Source: Sinonovacula constricta
Lineage: Eukaryota; Mollusca; Bivalvia; Cardiida; Solecurtidae
Direction of reading: 5' to 3'
DNA length: 64,000 bases
Assembly: GCA_007844125.1 (NCBI GenBank)
Contig: CM017564.1
Location: forward strand, 16,016,235 to 16,080,234
Positions 45,895-57,765 of this stretch are shown piece after piece (position 1 is the stretch's first letter; each line of letters begins with the position of its first letter). The translations under genes were made by a program, and so were the position numbers. The notes beneath the pieces were generated by a model. It saw nothing but the letters and a program-made list of their open reading frames with translations, was not told the origin of the DNA and made no database searches.

Positions 45895-47480
45895 TTTTGT
45901 CTGAAAGAAACACTTATCGACTGACATGTGAGTTTAAAAAAGTGTCTTAGGATTTAATTTAAACGATCTTATTGATAAAAAGAACCCCGAAGTGTGTGTC
46001 TTTGTCCTCTAAGCCAATAAGAGACCGTATCTGATTCATTTCTTGACTATTTGTTTCAATCACAAATATATTTCACACAAAGCGGTTGACAGTTGGATTA
46101 AGCACAAGGTAACTTTTAGCAGTGTATTCTATTTAAGGGTGAAGAGGTTATTTAAATCGACGACGTCTAAGTCTTTTAGCTGTTTTCAGAAAGCATATTA
46201 GTTGTAAGATCTTTTAAGTCCAAGAAGCATGATAGCGAATGAGATCAAACATATTTCTTGTTTAAAGGAGACATGATGATTTTAAGTTTTATTTCCATGA
46301 ATATTGTTATTTATATTTATAATCATAAATCTTATTTATATTCATAATCTAAAAAAAAATCTATGCATGGAATATAAATTAATTTAAAGCGATGCACAGA
46401 ATGGGCTTAATACAATTAAATTAATGAAAATTAATTATTATATAGAAGCAGTGCTATGTTAACGTTTTAAGAAATGCGTTTTTCTATGTCGGAAATCTAA
46501 AAAAAAAACCAATACATTTTATTGTACTCTAATTGAAAATATCAGACATATTGCTGAAAAATATTGCTTGTTGGGCTTGTCTAAATAACAAATAATATGC
46601 GGTAAATGATGTCTAAATTGGATTTTGGTCAACTTTGTAAACGAAGTTACTCTTCACCATAAGTTGTGTGTGGAGAATATGAGCCAATGAAAACAGCAAA
46701 AGGAAGTAAAAGCTGATGAAGAGTAAGAGAAGGCGGTTCTTCTTTATAACTAATGAGATAAACGTGTTAGAGTTAATTTTATGGAAGTATATGACAACAG
46801 TGCACGGTGATCATGTCGGCAAATATTTGTAATTTTAAGTTTCATGTTTATGTTCAATCATAGAATGTCCTTATTAAGACTCCCAAGCAGGTTGTATTGA
46901 TATCTGGAACAACAACTAGTATACACTATAACACGATAACATCAGTAAGTTGTTTTCACATAAATGATTACATTTCAAGACATAGGAAACTATTGTCACA
47001 TGGACGAGAACAAGCAAGTTTATACAATCTTGCAAAACTAGGTAAAATTTAATCTGCCTAGTTTTAATTTAAAAAAGCCTAGCTGGTTGGCAATGCACAA
47101 ACATGGCACGCAATCTGATCCTTAAACTAAATTTAAATGAAAACTTTTGCTCGGCCTCTAGGTTTACTTCATTCATGATCTAGGTATTTGTACTAGAACT
47201 GGTGCACCACTTATTTGTCTACCTGTTCATTGCTGGTAAAATATGGACAAGTCCACTTTTTATCATAGTTAAGATGAACTCTCAGCAATCCTGTTAAAAA
47301 GTAACATGTAATTAATATTTATATTCATTTTTAAAATTAAAAATAATCAGACTAACATATGATATTAAAATTGTATTAACACATATCTGTCTAAACAATA
47401 TGTACATACCTGTTTTATATGCATATTTTGTCATATATATGTGTCTCGTATTAAGTGAGGTTTATATTTGGTGATAAATT
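45895..47480. other. Non-coding, no gene seen
   Basis: AT-rich upstream flank of the lectin-like gene. No supported gene or repeat. Confidence 0.5.
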
Positions 47481-47486
47481 GAAAGC

Positions 47487-47717
47487 TTATGTATAGTGCT
47501 TGGAGGTGAATTTCATATTATTGAAATTTATTAATGTAAACTTTGTGCCACCGACGCTAGTACATTCACCTTTATATAAAGGACCAGTTACTCTGACACT
47601 AAACAAGAAATAACCTGCTTCAATTTTTTCGTAGCAAACTTGTTGTAATTTTATACACGACCGACACATCTGGACCATCGTACTGTTTTCGCAAAGTGGT
47701 TGCAAAACTACGTTCAA
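47487..47717 (-). CDS. Small unidentified open frame
   Basis: 76 codons from ATG 47717 to a TAA-type stop, with mixed composition and spaced cysteines (CENSTMVQMCRSC, VCYEK) followed by IEAGYFLFSVRVTG. The last phrase looks like a beta strand of a TNF/C1q-like jelly roll, but this is only a loose resemblance. No splice partners or signal peptide were seen. It could be an exon of a lost gene or chance. Confidence 0.2.
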   Translation of the reverse strand: MNVVLQPLCENSTMVQMCRSCIKLQQVCYEKIEAGYFLFSVRVTGPLYKGECTSVGGTKFTLINFNNMKFTSKHYT

Positions 47718-47719
47718 GA

Positions 47720-48240
47720 AGTCGAAATCAAGAATGCAACGTTAAAACAATAAGTTATGAGAGTGTGGTATTTGCGTTTTACATGTATCACAGATGTATT
47801 TTGACTGTAACTAGCATATTGCGTTCTCCATGCGAATAATTGATACATTATATTCCCGACAAGAAAAAAAATGATATTATCTCGGCAAAAAGAAATTATT
47901 AATTATTGAAATTTAATTTGTAGTTTTGTACACTTGAATGGAACGCACTTTTATGTATTGCTACTAATCCAATATTATTACAATAATTTTATTAATAAAC
48001 CAAGCAATCAACAAAGAGTATGCAGACATTTAGATGTATCGCCAAAGAGAGCTACAAGGAAAACAAAATCAGCTACAAAATAACAACTTATATATCTATA
48101 TAAGTTGCTTACAACTGAAAAAAGGCAAACGTTAAATTTCTCGGCATATTATTCGGTAACAGAGATTGTTCGTGCTGTGCCCTGGGTTGGTTTAAACATG
48201 GAGTTTCCAATTAGGCGCCTTCGTTGACAATAGCTCGAGG
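47720..48240. other. Upstream region of the lectin-like gene
   Basis: AT-rich, no gene. It immediately precedes the TATA-like element of the lectin-like gene. Confidence 0.4.
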
Positions 48241-48242
48241 GC

Positions 48243-48250
48243 ATATATAA
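48243..48250 (+). promoter_or_regulatory. Candidate TATA box of lectin-like gene
   Basis: ATATATAA about 55-60 bp before the ATG at 48304, which would put transcription start near 48275 and give a leader of about 30 bases. An alternative is that TTATTTCAG at 48271-48279 is the acceptor of a 5'-UTR intron. Confidence 0.4.
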
Positions 48251-48303
48251 TGCTAATATATGCTTCATAATTATTTCAGGAGAAAACCAATCTCAACTGC
48301 ATA

Positions 48304-48589
48304 ATGTTAAGACTCTTCGCTGTATTTTCCCTAATCGGAGTTGGCCTTACCTTTGGGGAAATCCTGTTTTATGAGTTTATCAAAGACACGTGTCACTTCG
48401 AATATGGAGACCCGATTGGTCAGATTAAAGAAATCAACGACATGAGATGCGCTGAGACCTGCATGCAGCACGAGAACTGTTCATCTCTGATGTATGAAAA
48501 AGCCACAAAGCAATGTTTTCTGAATGCTGAAACGCAGGAAGACGAGTTTCCTGCCGATTGCGGTGTGCAATATGCAGCCCCGGTTATCA
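48304..48589 (+). CDS. PAN/C-type-lectin-like secreted protein, exon 1
   Basis: First exon of a 240-residue predicted protein (exons 48304-48589, 49059-49313 and 49989-50170; 723 bp). It starts with a signal peptide (MLRLFAVFSLIGVGLTFG), so the product is secreted or extracellular. The rest is a PAN/apple-like module with the usual Cys spacing: DTCHFE, then MRCAETCMQHENCSSLMYEK, then QCFL and DCG. The donor is GTAAGT at 48590, phase 1. PAN modules bind proteins or carbohydrates; in molluscs short PAN-lectin proteins are secreted by haemocytes and mucous epithelia (family knowledge). Expression and ligand here are unknown. The open frame running on to 48639 is intron read-through. Confidence 0.85.
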
Positions 48590-49058
48590 GTAAGTCATCT
48601 CCCTTTACGTTACACGTCGCAACTACTTTTCATGTCTAAGTTTGCTGTCAAGTATACGCTGAAGTTCTTCTTTTTATAAGTTGCGTTGAATTAGATCCAA
48701 AACCATAAGGTAATTTAATTTCAACAAACATTTCCCCTAAGTGCAGTTTTAGTTTACAGTAAACAAATTGTACGAGGCTTTGGCCTTGTCCTTGGTTCTA
48801 TGGGCTCAACTGAGCGATTATAACAAATGTATTAATAGATTATTGCGTTTATTTTAGATAAGATAGAGCCAGTGATACTAAGACGAACCATTTATTTTAC
48901 AGGGATTAGCAAAGTAGTTCAGCAACAGAAACGTACCTACATCGTGACAGTAAAAATATATCAATCATTTGAAGACCTGCAGGCATCAGTCTCGTTAATT
49001 GCACTAAGAAGAATGAGAACAACGTTACCTATTTCGATATCTTTTTTCAAACTTCTAG

Positions 49059-49313
49059 GATATGTCGGCTGCGATGAGGGTTGGCAGTACCTGGATGACA
49101 GATGTTACCTGTATGTGGATTACTTCCTGAACTGGCACAGCTGTGACGACTACTGTATTGGAGAGAACTCCGTCCTGGCCAAGGTGTACAACCTTAGCAC
49201 CTATGCTTTTCTCTGGAACGTCACACAGACCGGTTGGAAAACAGCAGGATGCTACTCATGTTACTACCCCTGGATTACTATTAACGATCAAATCCAAGAA
49301 AATGTCTACACAG
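49059..49313 (+). CDS. PAN/C-type-lectin-like secreted protein, exon 2
   Basis: 255-bp internal exon. Acceptor TTCTAG at 49053-49058 and donor GTACGT at 49314, phases 1 and 1, joining exon 1 as A|GA. It encodes the N-terminal half of a C-type-lectin-like domain: GCDEGWQYLDDRCYLYV, then WHSCDDYCIGENSVLAKV, YAFLWNV and CYYPWITIND. This follows the C-x-GW-x6-CY and W-x2-C-x3-C pattern of the fold. The sugar/calcium motif normally found here (EPN or QPD) is not visible, so calcium-dependent sugar binding is doubtful. The longer frame to 49513 is read-through of intron 2. Confidence 0.85.
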
Positions 49314-49489
49314 GTACGTTCAATTTACAGCGATCGACATCAATTTCCAGACGCAACAGCCGTTCATATGCAGTCGTTTATCTCATATATTGTTTTAGTA
49401 GGGTTTATTCATTTTGCATAGATCTTATGTTTCACTTAAGGGATTTAGTAGTTTCATTTCTCCACAACCGAAACTCCCCGGCCGCGACA

Positions 49490-49735
49490 TACCAAAAAAT
49501 GGTAGTGGTATAGCTCTCTTGCTAACGCTCAAGCAAATATAAGGGTAGTTCCACGACTGGTTGGCCCGGTGTCAGGATAATGTGACTGGGTGTGGTATCA
49601 TGCCAGGTGTTCACGGCATGCTATACACAGTGAAGGCAGCACTATATCTGCTTCAAGTGGACACCGTCTCCAGATAACTACAATACTGTTGGTGGGACGA
49701 TAAACTCAATAAACAAACAAACAAACAAACAACAG
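49490..49735 (+). mobile_element. SINE with (AAAC)n tail in lectin-like intron 2
   Basis: From about ATGGTAGTGGTATAGCTCTC through GGCCCGGTGTCAGGATAATG, TGGTATCATGCCAGGTG and GTGGACACCGTCTCCAGATA to a tail of CAATAAACAAACAAACAAAC. The central words are those of an abundant bivalve SINE (from memory). It is inserted in sense within intron 2 of the lectin-like gene. Confidence 0.75.
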
Positions 49736-49988
49736 AAACTTAAATTCTGGAAACAAGACAGCTGTAGAACCAGTCATTTAATGAACGAAAAAAAAACAAC
49801 AACACTTTACATTGAGACGGAAATATTATGGTGTAACATTGGGACAATTAGCCGTTTTGCTCAGGGCTGAATTTCACCTTCTATACGCCATGTTGCTGTA
49901 GATGAATGCTGACATTCATTGCAATTTTCTCGACATACCTTGTATTTCCCATAATTTACACAGAATAATAATGTTCCTTTCATTACAG

Positions 49989-50170
49989 ACCGAGATGGGG
50001 TGCCGATAAATCCCGAGCTCATACCGACAATAACCAACAATTACAACTCGAATGATTGCGGTCGGATGCTCTCGTCATACCCACAAATGTACAATTGCGA
50101 CAGCCTGAGGAGCTGTCTATGTGAGAAACAGTCCAGACTCATTACGCAGAGACCCAACCTATTTAATTAA
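49989..50170 (+). CDS. PAN/C-type-lectin-like secreted protein, exon 3 (terminal)
   Basis: Acceptor TTTCATTACAG at 49978-49988; it completes the split codon G|AC (Asp). It encodes DRDGVPINPELIPTITNNYN, then NDCGRM and MYNCDSLRSCLCEK, ending RPNLFN and TAA at 50168-50170. The C-x8-10-C-x4-C-x-CE arrangement is the C-terminal disulfide pattern of C-type-lectin-like domains (LCEK in place of the usual FICE). The WND triplet of classical calcium-binding lectins is absent, supporting a lectin-like and not a classical sugar-binding role. Confidence 0.85.
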
Positions 50171-50372
50171 ACGTTCGTCAATTTCGTAATCCCTTTAGTA
50201 TGCAGACTTTCGACGACGTTCCGCCTTCCATTGGAAAATCATTTTGTTTGATATTGACTGAATATTATTAAGTACTTATTGCTCACACTCGTATCACTTA
50301 CCCTATTCTAACCGACATGTTGTTATATAATATATCATTGTTACAAAGAAACGGATGCTAAAAATACTGACT

Positions 50373-50378
50373 AATAAA
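50373..50378 (+). terminator. Candidate poly(A) signal of lectin-like gene
   Basis: AATAAA about 200 bp after the stop codon, followed by a T/GT-rich stretch (TATGTGTGTATCCGCTG, TGTTTGTT) that fits a downstream cleavage element. Confidence 0.5.
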
Positions 50379-50379
50379 T

Positions 50380-51770
50380 ATGTGTGTATCCGCTGAAGTG
50401 TTTGTTATCAGATTTGTTATTGAAAATTCTCTTAAAACTAAAACAAATGTCAAAGTTTCTTTTGCACACATGTGTTTGTCATCAAACAGTATTATTTCCA
50501 GACTTTATTAACGGGTCCCGTCTTTATTCATTTTATTCAATGTTCTGAAATGATATATAACATAAAGTCATTATTGCCAATGTTCGAAGTTATTATGAGT
50601 ACCATCACAATCTGTCTAAACTCAAATAAACCATCCTTCAAATAACACGACCTTCTTGAAATCGTAAACATTCTGCCATGGTTATTGGCAGCACTGACAA
50701 TACGATAGGCACTTGAAAGGGTCAGTCGGTAAAAGGATTGACTATGATGCTCTTGTATCTCGAGATAACTGAACAGAATACAAATAAAAAAGAGATATCA
50801 ATGATTGTACATGTAATTAGTTATCATCATTCCATTACTGATAATGCAAGTTTAATTACAGCCGTGACAATAAAAGAGATGGCATTTAATAGGAATTCAT
50901 TATTGACATCAAACCTGCTGTTTCGTTACTTAGAAAAACATAAAACAAACTTTAACCCGAAGGAAATAATCAAATTTAAAAAAAATCATGCTTGTGAAGC
51001 GATTATAGGAAGTGAGATCCAAAATTAATATCCACCCGTCCTGGCTGATAGACTAAATTCTGTTTTGTTCCGTTGTTAACATTGACAAAAAATCTTTCCT
51101 GTGTAAATTGCGTTCTTTAACCTTCTTTTTATCCTAATTTAAAAATCTATATTTCTGCTATAATAGCCAGACTATAACGTTTGTAAAATCCGAATACACC
51201 TTGTAGAATTGTCCTCCTAATTTTATCTGTATTTCTATACATAAACAATGGGGTCTGGGAAGATAAAGAGTACATCATTTATATATGTTCACTGATACTA
51301 ATGCATCAGTTTTAATAATAGAAGTTATTCAATTGTCTTTATTCTATGCACATTTATCCAACCATGCGTAAACAATGTGTCATTTGTTTCGGAGTGGCTG
51401 ATTTAGTTTATTCGCTACATATGTAAACGTCATCATCAGTAAGTTAATAATTTAGTTAATATATTAATGTTACGGTTAATGTAATCAAACTAGAAGTTAT
51501 ATCACAATATAAAATAAGATGCTTCTATATTACAAATTTATGTCACCTACAATTAATTGACTTTCATATATAGTCTCTACCTAATACAAAATAGAAAAAA
51601 TATCACAAACATGAAGAAAAATCAAGAGTTACCGCTGTTATCACCAGGAACGGTCAGGGATATAAAACCTTGCTTACGCAATGCTCCAACCTCCCTGATC
51701 CTCGTGGTTTGTTTATTTGTTTGCTGTTGCTGTTTTTTAAACAAAGTACATATAATTAAGCAAAGTGTCC
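50380..51770. other. Non-coding, no gene seen
   Basis: Downstream flank of the lectin-like gene. It contains a short piece of the ~245-bp repeat near 50715-50755 (GGGTCAGTCGGTAAAAGGAT). Open frames here are AT-biased without recognisable content. Confidence 0.45.
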
Positions 51771-51774
51771 TGTT

Positions 51775-51850
51775 TTGTTTTGTGGGTTTTACGGCACACC
51801 GACACTTGATAGGTCATACGGCGCCGAATACATTAAAGTTTAACGACATG
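51775..51850 (-). mobile_element. LINE 3' tail remnant
   Basis: Plus-strand GGGTTTTACGGCACACCGAC followed by TGATAGGTCATACGGCGCCG is the reverse complement of the LINE 3' terminus. Confidence 0.7.
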
Positions 51851-52011
51851 AAAAGTGTTCTGTAGTATGCTATTTACGTTATATACAATGAAAGTTTAAA
51901 AAGGGATACAATGGCGTGCTGAAACCGCGGTTTCATAGCACCACAAGCTAGTATATAGATATCCTATTAAAGTGAGAAAACTGACAGTAAGTACCGGCAT
52001 CATTAGTATTT

Positions 52012-52135
52012 GTATTTTGGGGTTTTACGGCACACCGACACTTGTTAGGTCATACGGCGCCGAATACATTAAAGTTTAACGGCAATAGAATATATCAGGT
52101 TAAAACTAAAATACGTGACCGGCATCAGTTGTTTA
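52012..52135 (-). mobile_element. LINE 3' tail remnant
   Basis: GTATTTTGGGGTTTTACGGC, ACACCGACACTTGTTAGGTC and AGGTTAAAACTAAAATACGT: LINE 3' UTR, minus orientation. It is followed at 52165-52232 by part of the ~245-bp repeat (GACAAAGTCGTATAAGCATT). Confidence 0.7.
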
Positions 52136-52390
52136 AATCTGATTAAGGAGTACAATTTACAATAAGCAAAATCTGACAAAGTCGTATAAGCATTGCAACA
52201 TATACCAAAATTTAAAGAGGCATACACCATAGCACTAATTGTAATACTAACCGTAAAATATAAACAATTATATTGGGATAAATCTAAAGATAGAGCATGT
52301 TAAATTATGAAATGTCTTTCAAATATATGAGTCTTTGGAACGTTTAACGTGTGCTTGTCACTGTGGAATGTTTATGATATCATTGTGTAA

Positions 52391-53714
52391 CTGCGATGTG
52401 TACATTATCTAATTATGTCACTGTGATGTGTAGATCATTTTATAATGTCACTGTGATGCGTAGATCATTTTATTATGTCACTGTGATGTGTACATTATTT
52501 AATTATGTCACTGTGATGTGTAGATCATTTTATTATGTCACTGTGATGTGTAGATCATTTTATTATGTCACTGTGATGTGTAGATCATTTTATAATGTCA
52601 CTGTGATGCGTAGATCATTTAATTATGTCACTGTGATGTGTAGATCATTTTATTATGTCACTGTGATGTGTAGATCATTTTATTATGTCACTGTGATGTG
52701 TAGATCATTTTATTATGTCACTGTGATGTGTAGATCATTTTATTATGTCACTGTGGTGTGTAGATCATTTTATAATGTCACTGTGATGTGTAGATCATTT
52801 AATTATGTCACTGTGATGTGTAGATCATTTTATTATGTCACTGTGATGTGTAGATCATTTTATGTCACTGTGATGTGTAGATTATTTAATAATGTCACTG
52901 TGATGTGTAGATCATTTAATTATGTCACTGTGATGTGTAGATCATTTAATAATGTCACTGTGATGTGTAGATCATTTAATTATGTCACTGTGATGTGTAG
53001 ATCATTTTATAATGTCACTGTGATGTGTAGATTATTTAATAATGTCACTGTGATGTGTAGATCATTTAATTATGTCACTGTGATGTGTAGATCATTTAAT
53101 AATGTCACTGTGATGTGTAGATCATTTAATTATGTCACTGTGATGTGTAGATCATTTTATAATGTCACTGTGATGTGTAGATTATTTAATAATGTCACTG
53201 TGATGTGTAGATCATTTAATTATGTCACTGTGATGTGTAGATCATTTTATTATGTCACTGTGATGTGTAGATCATTTTATAATGTCACTGTGATGTGTAC
53301 ATTATTTAATTATGTCACTGTGATGTGTAGATCATTTTATAATGTCACTGTGATGTGTAGATCATTTTATAATGTCACTGTGATGTGTACATTATTTAAT
53401 TATGTCACTGTGATGTGTAGATCATTTTATTATGTCACTGTGATGTGTAGATCATTTTATAATGTCACTGTGATGTGTAGATCATTTTATTATGTCACTG
53501 TGATGTGTAGATCATTTTATAATGTCACTGTGATGTGTACATTATTTTATTATGTCACTGTGATGTGTAGATCATTTTATGTCACTGTGATGTGTACATT
53601 ATTTAATTATGTCACTGTGATGTGTAGATCATTTTATAATGTCATTGTGATGTGTAGATCATTTTATAATGTCACTGTGATGTGTAGATCATTTTATAAT
53701 GTCATTGTGATGTG
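52391..53714. repeat. 30-bp minisatellite array, main block
   Basis: About 44 units of 30 bp, consensus TATGTCACTGTGATGTGTAG plus ATCATTTTAT, with variants in ATCATTTAAT and ACATTATTTAAT. A 30-bp period keeps a plus frame open for 474 codons (repeat CRSFYYVTVM), but there is no start context, domain or splice signal and the frame runs on into an LINE tail, so it is an artefact. Two units have lost three to six bases without closing the frame. Confidence 0.95.
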
Positions 53715-53732
53715 TACATTATTGTATTATGT
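53715..53732. repeat. Target-site duplication, left copy
   Basis: TACATTATTGTATTATGT, identical in all 18 bases to 59633-59650. It marks the 3' side of the LINE insertion in the 30-bp array. Confidence 0.9.
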
Positions 53733-53804
53733 ATTTTGTATTTTGGGTTTAACGGCACACCGACACATTATAGGTCATACGGCGCCGAATAAAGTTAAAT
53801 TAAT

Positions 53805-54069
53805 CAACATTGAAGTTTAACAGTGTTAAAACTAAAATAGGTATTTCGGAACGTGAGAATATACAAGTTAAAAATATTTGAAAACAAATATATATATGGA
53901 TAACAGTATTAAAATTTGCAAAGATATCACAATAACCTCAACATTGAAGTTTAACAGTGTTAAAACTAAAATAGATATTTCGGAACGTGAGAATATACAA
54001 GTTAAAAATATTTGAAAACAAATATATATATGGATAACAGTATTAAAATTTGCAAAGATATCACAATAA
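53805..54069 (-). repeat. Tandem duplication in the LINE 3' UTR
   Basis: Two nearly identical copies of about 130 bp (from CAACATTGAAGTTTAACAGT, at about 53805 and 53938) including GAGAATATACAAGTTAAAAA and TATATATGGATAACAGTATT. Confidence 0.85.
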
Positions 54070-54081
54070 ACTGTTAAGACA

Positions 54082-57000
54082 TTACAATCGGTTAAAAATG
54101 CAAATTTCTTTTAAAAAACAAACAAGTGTAGAGTTGGACACTGTCTTAAACAAATCAAACATGGTATTGACATTAAAATATTTAGATCGTATGTGGTTGG
54201 TATCAATACAGTCTAATAAATTATGCTTAACTGTCAGTGGTTCCTGACAAGGAACACACTCAGGTTGGTCTTCTCTTTGTAGAAGATAAGAATGAGTTAG
54301 TCTAGAATGACCTATTCGACAGCGGGTAAGAACAACGTCCTCATGTCTGTCGTCTCTATGAATAGAGGTATAAGAACCAACCTTAGGTTTAATGTCGTGT
54401 AATTTGTTATGGATAGTACTATCCCAACTTGTTTGCCATTTAGATAAAACGTATCTATTTATACATGGTTTAAAATCTGTATGGGGTATGCAAATATCTG
54501 CTTCATTAAGATTTGAAGCAGACTTTGCATTTTTGTCTGCATCCTCGTTGCCTCGGATGCCTACATGACTAGGTAGCCAACAGACAACGATGTTCTTGTC
54601 TGAAGAAGTTTCGTTGACCTTCAAAAGAAGTGTACTTATGTAAGGGTTAGACAAATTCATAGTTTTAATGGATTGTAAAACCGACAATGAGTCGGTGAAT
54701 ACTACAAACTTTGTACCCGAATACTTGGAAATAAAATCCAGTGAAAGGTTAACAGCATGAATTTCGGCTGTAAAAATAGAAGAATCGGAGGGTAACTTTT
54801 GTTTAGTAATATGGAATTTACTAACTGAAGCGCAGCCGACATACGAGTCGGTCTTTGAACCATCCGTATAAATTTCAATATAATCCGAGTATTTCCTATT
54901 GCGCAATTCGAGAAATCTTGTGCGAAGTACAAGGTGGTCTGTATTGGATTTATTATTGTCACATAGAGTTAAATCAACGTAAGGTGTTTTTAATTGCCAA
55001 GGTGGACTGTCCAAAATATTATTCTTCATCACTTTATGTAAATTAAGTTGTGACGATTGTATAGAATCTAACATACGTAAACCAAACGGTTTTATTGCCG
55101 TCGGTTTACGGTCGTACAAATTTTCATATTTAGGATTAAAAACGCTATCATGTACAGGATTTTTCAGGTTAGTTTTTTTTTAAAACAGACTGAAGCGCAA
55201 GTTTCTCTCGTCTAAGGTAGAGTGATGGTTCATTTGCTTCGGCGTAAAGGCTCTCCACAGGAGATGTTCTGAAGGCCCCGAGAGCTAGGCGAAGTCCTTG
55301 GTTGTGAACAACGTCCAGCATCTGGAGGTATGATCTCCTGGCAGAACCGTAAACAATGCTACCGTAATCCAATTTTTATCTTATAAGAGATCTATACAGC
55401 TGCAGTAAAACCTTTCTGTCAGCTCCCCAGTCGGAATGTGAACAAGTTTAGAGATTTAAGACATTTAGTTTTTACATGTTTAATATGAGGTATAAAAGAC
55501 AATTTGCTGTCAAATATGACACCAAGAAATTTCGTTTCCTTGACGACAGGAATACGAATGTTATTTAAAAATAGTTCAGGGTCATTATGTACAGATCTTT
55601 TCTGACAGAAATGCATGCAGTTTGTTTTAGTAGGTGAAAATTTGAAACCATTGTTATTGCTCCAAGTTTGTAATTTATTGAGGCATTGTTGTAATTGCCT
55701 CTCTATTATGTTCATATGTTTTGAACGATAACATATAAGAAAATCGTCCACATAAAGTGAACAATCGACTCCTGGGTTAAGAGTTTTTACAATGTTATTT
55801 ATTTTGATGTTAAAGAGAGTAACAGATAATATACTTCCCTGAGGGACACCTTGTTCCTGTTTATAAACAGAAGACAAGGTAGACCCAATTTTAACTTGGA
55901 AGTTTCTGTCAGAAAGAAAACTGTTAATAAATGTTGGTAAACGACCCTTGAGACCAAGGTCACCTAGATCCTTTAATATCCCATGTTTCCATGTTGTATC
56001 GTATGCCTTTTCAAGATCAAAGAACACCGCTACTAGGTGTTCTTTCTTGATAAAGGCATCACGGATAAAAGTTTCAAAACGAACGAGATGATCTAGTGTA
56101 CTTCGTTGGTTTCTGAATCCACTTTGGAATTCCGTTAATAGATTGTTTGATTCAAGATACCAAACGAGTCTTGTATTAATCATACGTTTTAGTGTTTTAC
56201 AAATACAACTTGTCAAAGCTATGGGTCTATAACTTGTAGGATCGGTTGGATCCTTACCTTGTTTAGGTATTGGAATAACGAAAGCATTTTTCCATGAATC
56301 TGGAACATCTCCAGAAGACCAGATTTCGTTATATATAGATAAAAGTAACTTTAAGGAAGTATGAGGTAAATGTTTCAAAAATTGATAAGGAATATCATCA
56401 GGGCCAGCAGCGGTATCATGCGATTTATTAAGTGCTTCTCTTAGCTCTTTTAAAGAAAATGGTTGATTATAATTTTCGCTATTGTTTGATTTAAAGTGTA
56501 TTTTATGTTTTTCCTCACGTTGTTTTATATTTTGGAATTCTTTAGAATAATTTCCGGATGAAGAATTTTGTGCAAAACCTTTAGCAAGAGTATCTGAAAT
56601 ATCTTTCTTGTTTGTTATAATCGAATCACTGGTTTTTAAATGATTAACTGTATTAGAAGAAACTTTACCGCTGATTTTTCTTATAGCCGACCAAACATTT
56701 TTTAACTGTTGTTTTACTGGTTATACCAGAGACAAATTTCTGCCATGATTTTCTTTTGGCTTGTTTAATTATTTTTCGGCTTTTAGCCCTTTCATTTCTG
56801 AAATTATTTGAATTTGCACTAGTAGGTCTAATATTAAATTTTTTAAGTGCAGCTCTACGTTTCCTTATTGCCCTTTTACATTCATCGTTAAACCAAGGTT
56901 TGTTACGCTTTGACTTTGCCGTGGTCTTAGGGATACATTTTTCCGCTATGCTATGTAGAAGTTTTGAGAAAGAGTGAATTTTATCATCAGCATTCTCAAA

Positions 57001-57744
57001 AGTTGAAGTATTCAATTCTTCATTACAAAATATTGAGAATAATTCCCATATTGCTCTGTTCATTCGCCAATAGGTAATTTTGTCATATAAATTGACAGAT
57101 TCATTATTTAGTATTATGGGGAAGTGATCACTTCCACATAGATCATCATGAACATCCCAACTATAATCAAGATATAACGAGGGGTGACATAAAGTAAGAT
57201 CAAGGGCGGAATAGTGCCCTGTAGCAGGATGCAAGTAAGTTGCCTTTTTATTGTTCATAAGGCAGATATCATTTTGGGCTATAAGGTCTTCTAATGTTTT
57301 ACCCATATTGTTGTAATCAGAACATCCCCATAGCGGGTTATGTCCGTTAAAATCTCGAACAAGAATATAAGGGGTTGGTAATTGATTAACCAGATCAACT
57401 AGTTTTGACTTATTAATATCCGAACTTGGTGGAATATAAACAGAGCAAACGGTTATTACTTTATAAACTGTTACTCGAATGGCAACAGCCTGTATACCAG
57501 TGTTAATAACTGAATGAGGTAGTTTGGAGTTGACAAGAATTGTCGATCCTCCAGACGCCCTATCACACTGTGAATGAATACGATTATACGAATTATAATC
57601 TTTAAACGTTAAGGTATCATTTTCTTTCAGGAATGTTTCCTGCAGGCTTAGCACGGCGGGGCTTAAAGTAGTAAGTAAAAGTAAAATTTCATTAAAATTG
57701 GCCTTAAGACCACGACAGTTCCAATGTACAATTTTATTGTTCAT
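54082..57744 (-). pseudogene. LINE ORF2: endonuclease, reverse transcriptase, RNase H
   Basis: It nicks target DNA and copies the element RNA by target-primed reverse transcription. The start is 57744 (MNNKIVHWNCRGLKANFNEI, typical of the APE-type endonuclease N terminus); SDHFPI-like and YSALDLTL motifs follow. The RT domain has FFDLEKAYDTTW (motif A), GVPQGSILS (motif B) and YVDD near 55750. The RNase H domain has IYTDGS near 54864, FTAEIHA, VFTDSLS and GNEDAD, so all four acidic residues are present. A C-terminal CRIGH-CVPC tail follows. Lesions: a frameshift in an A-run near 56700, another near 55420-55440, a stop or frameshift near 55375, and one in the T-run near 55165. All domains are otherwise well preserved. 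Confidence 0.9.
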
Positions 57745-57765
57745 GGGAAATTTTAATTTATAAAT

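Noticed and set aside
45608..45927. Frames of 80-99 codons on both strands
   Set aside because: They include an LINE tail remnant at their end and otherwise have no protein-like signature.
48872..49513. 213-codon frame covering lectin exon 2
   Set aside because: Only 49059-49313 is exon; the rest is intron read-through, shown by clean splice sites and matching phases on both sides.
52396..53820. 474-codon plus-strand open frame (CRSFYYVTVM repeats)
   Set aside because: By-product of a 30-bp satellite. It runs through the target duplication into the antisense LINE tail, so it cannot be a conserved gene.
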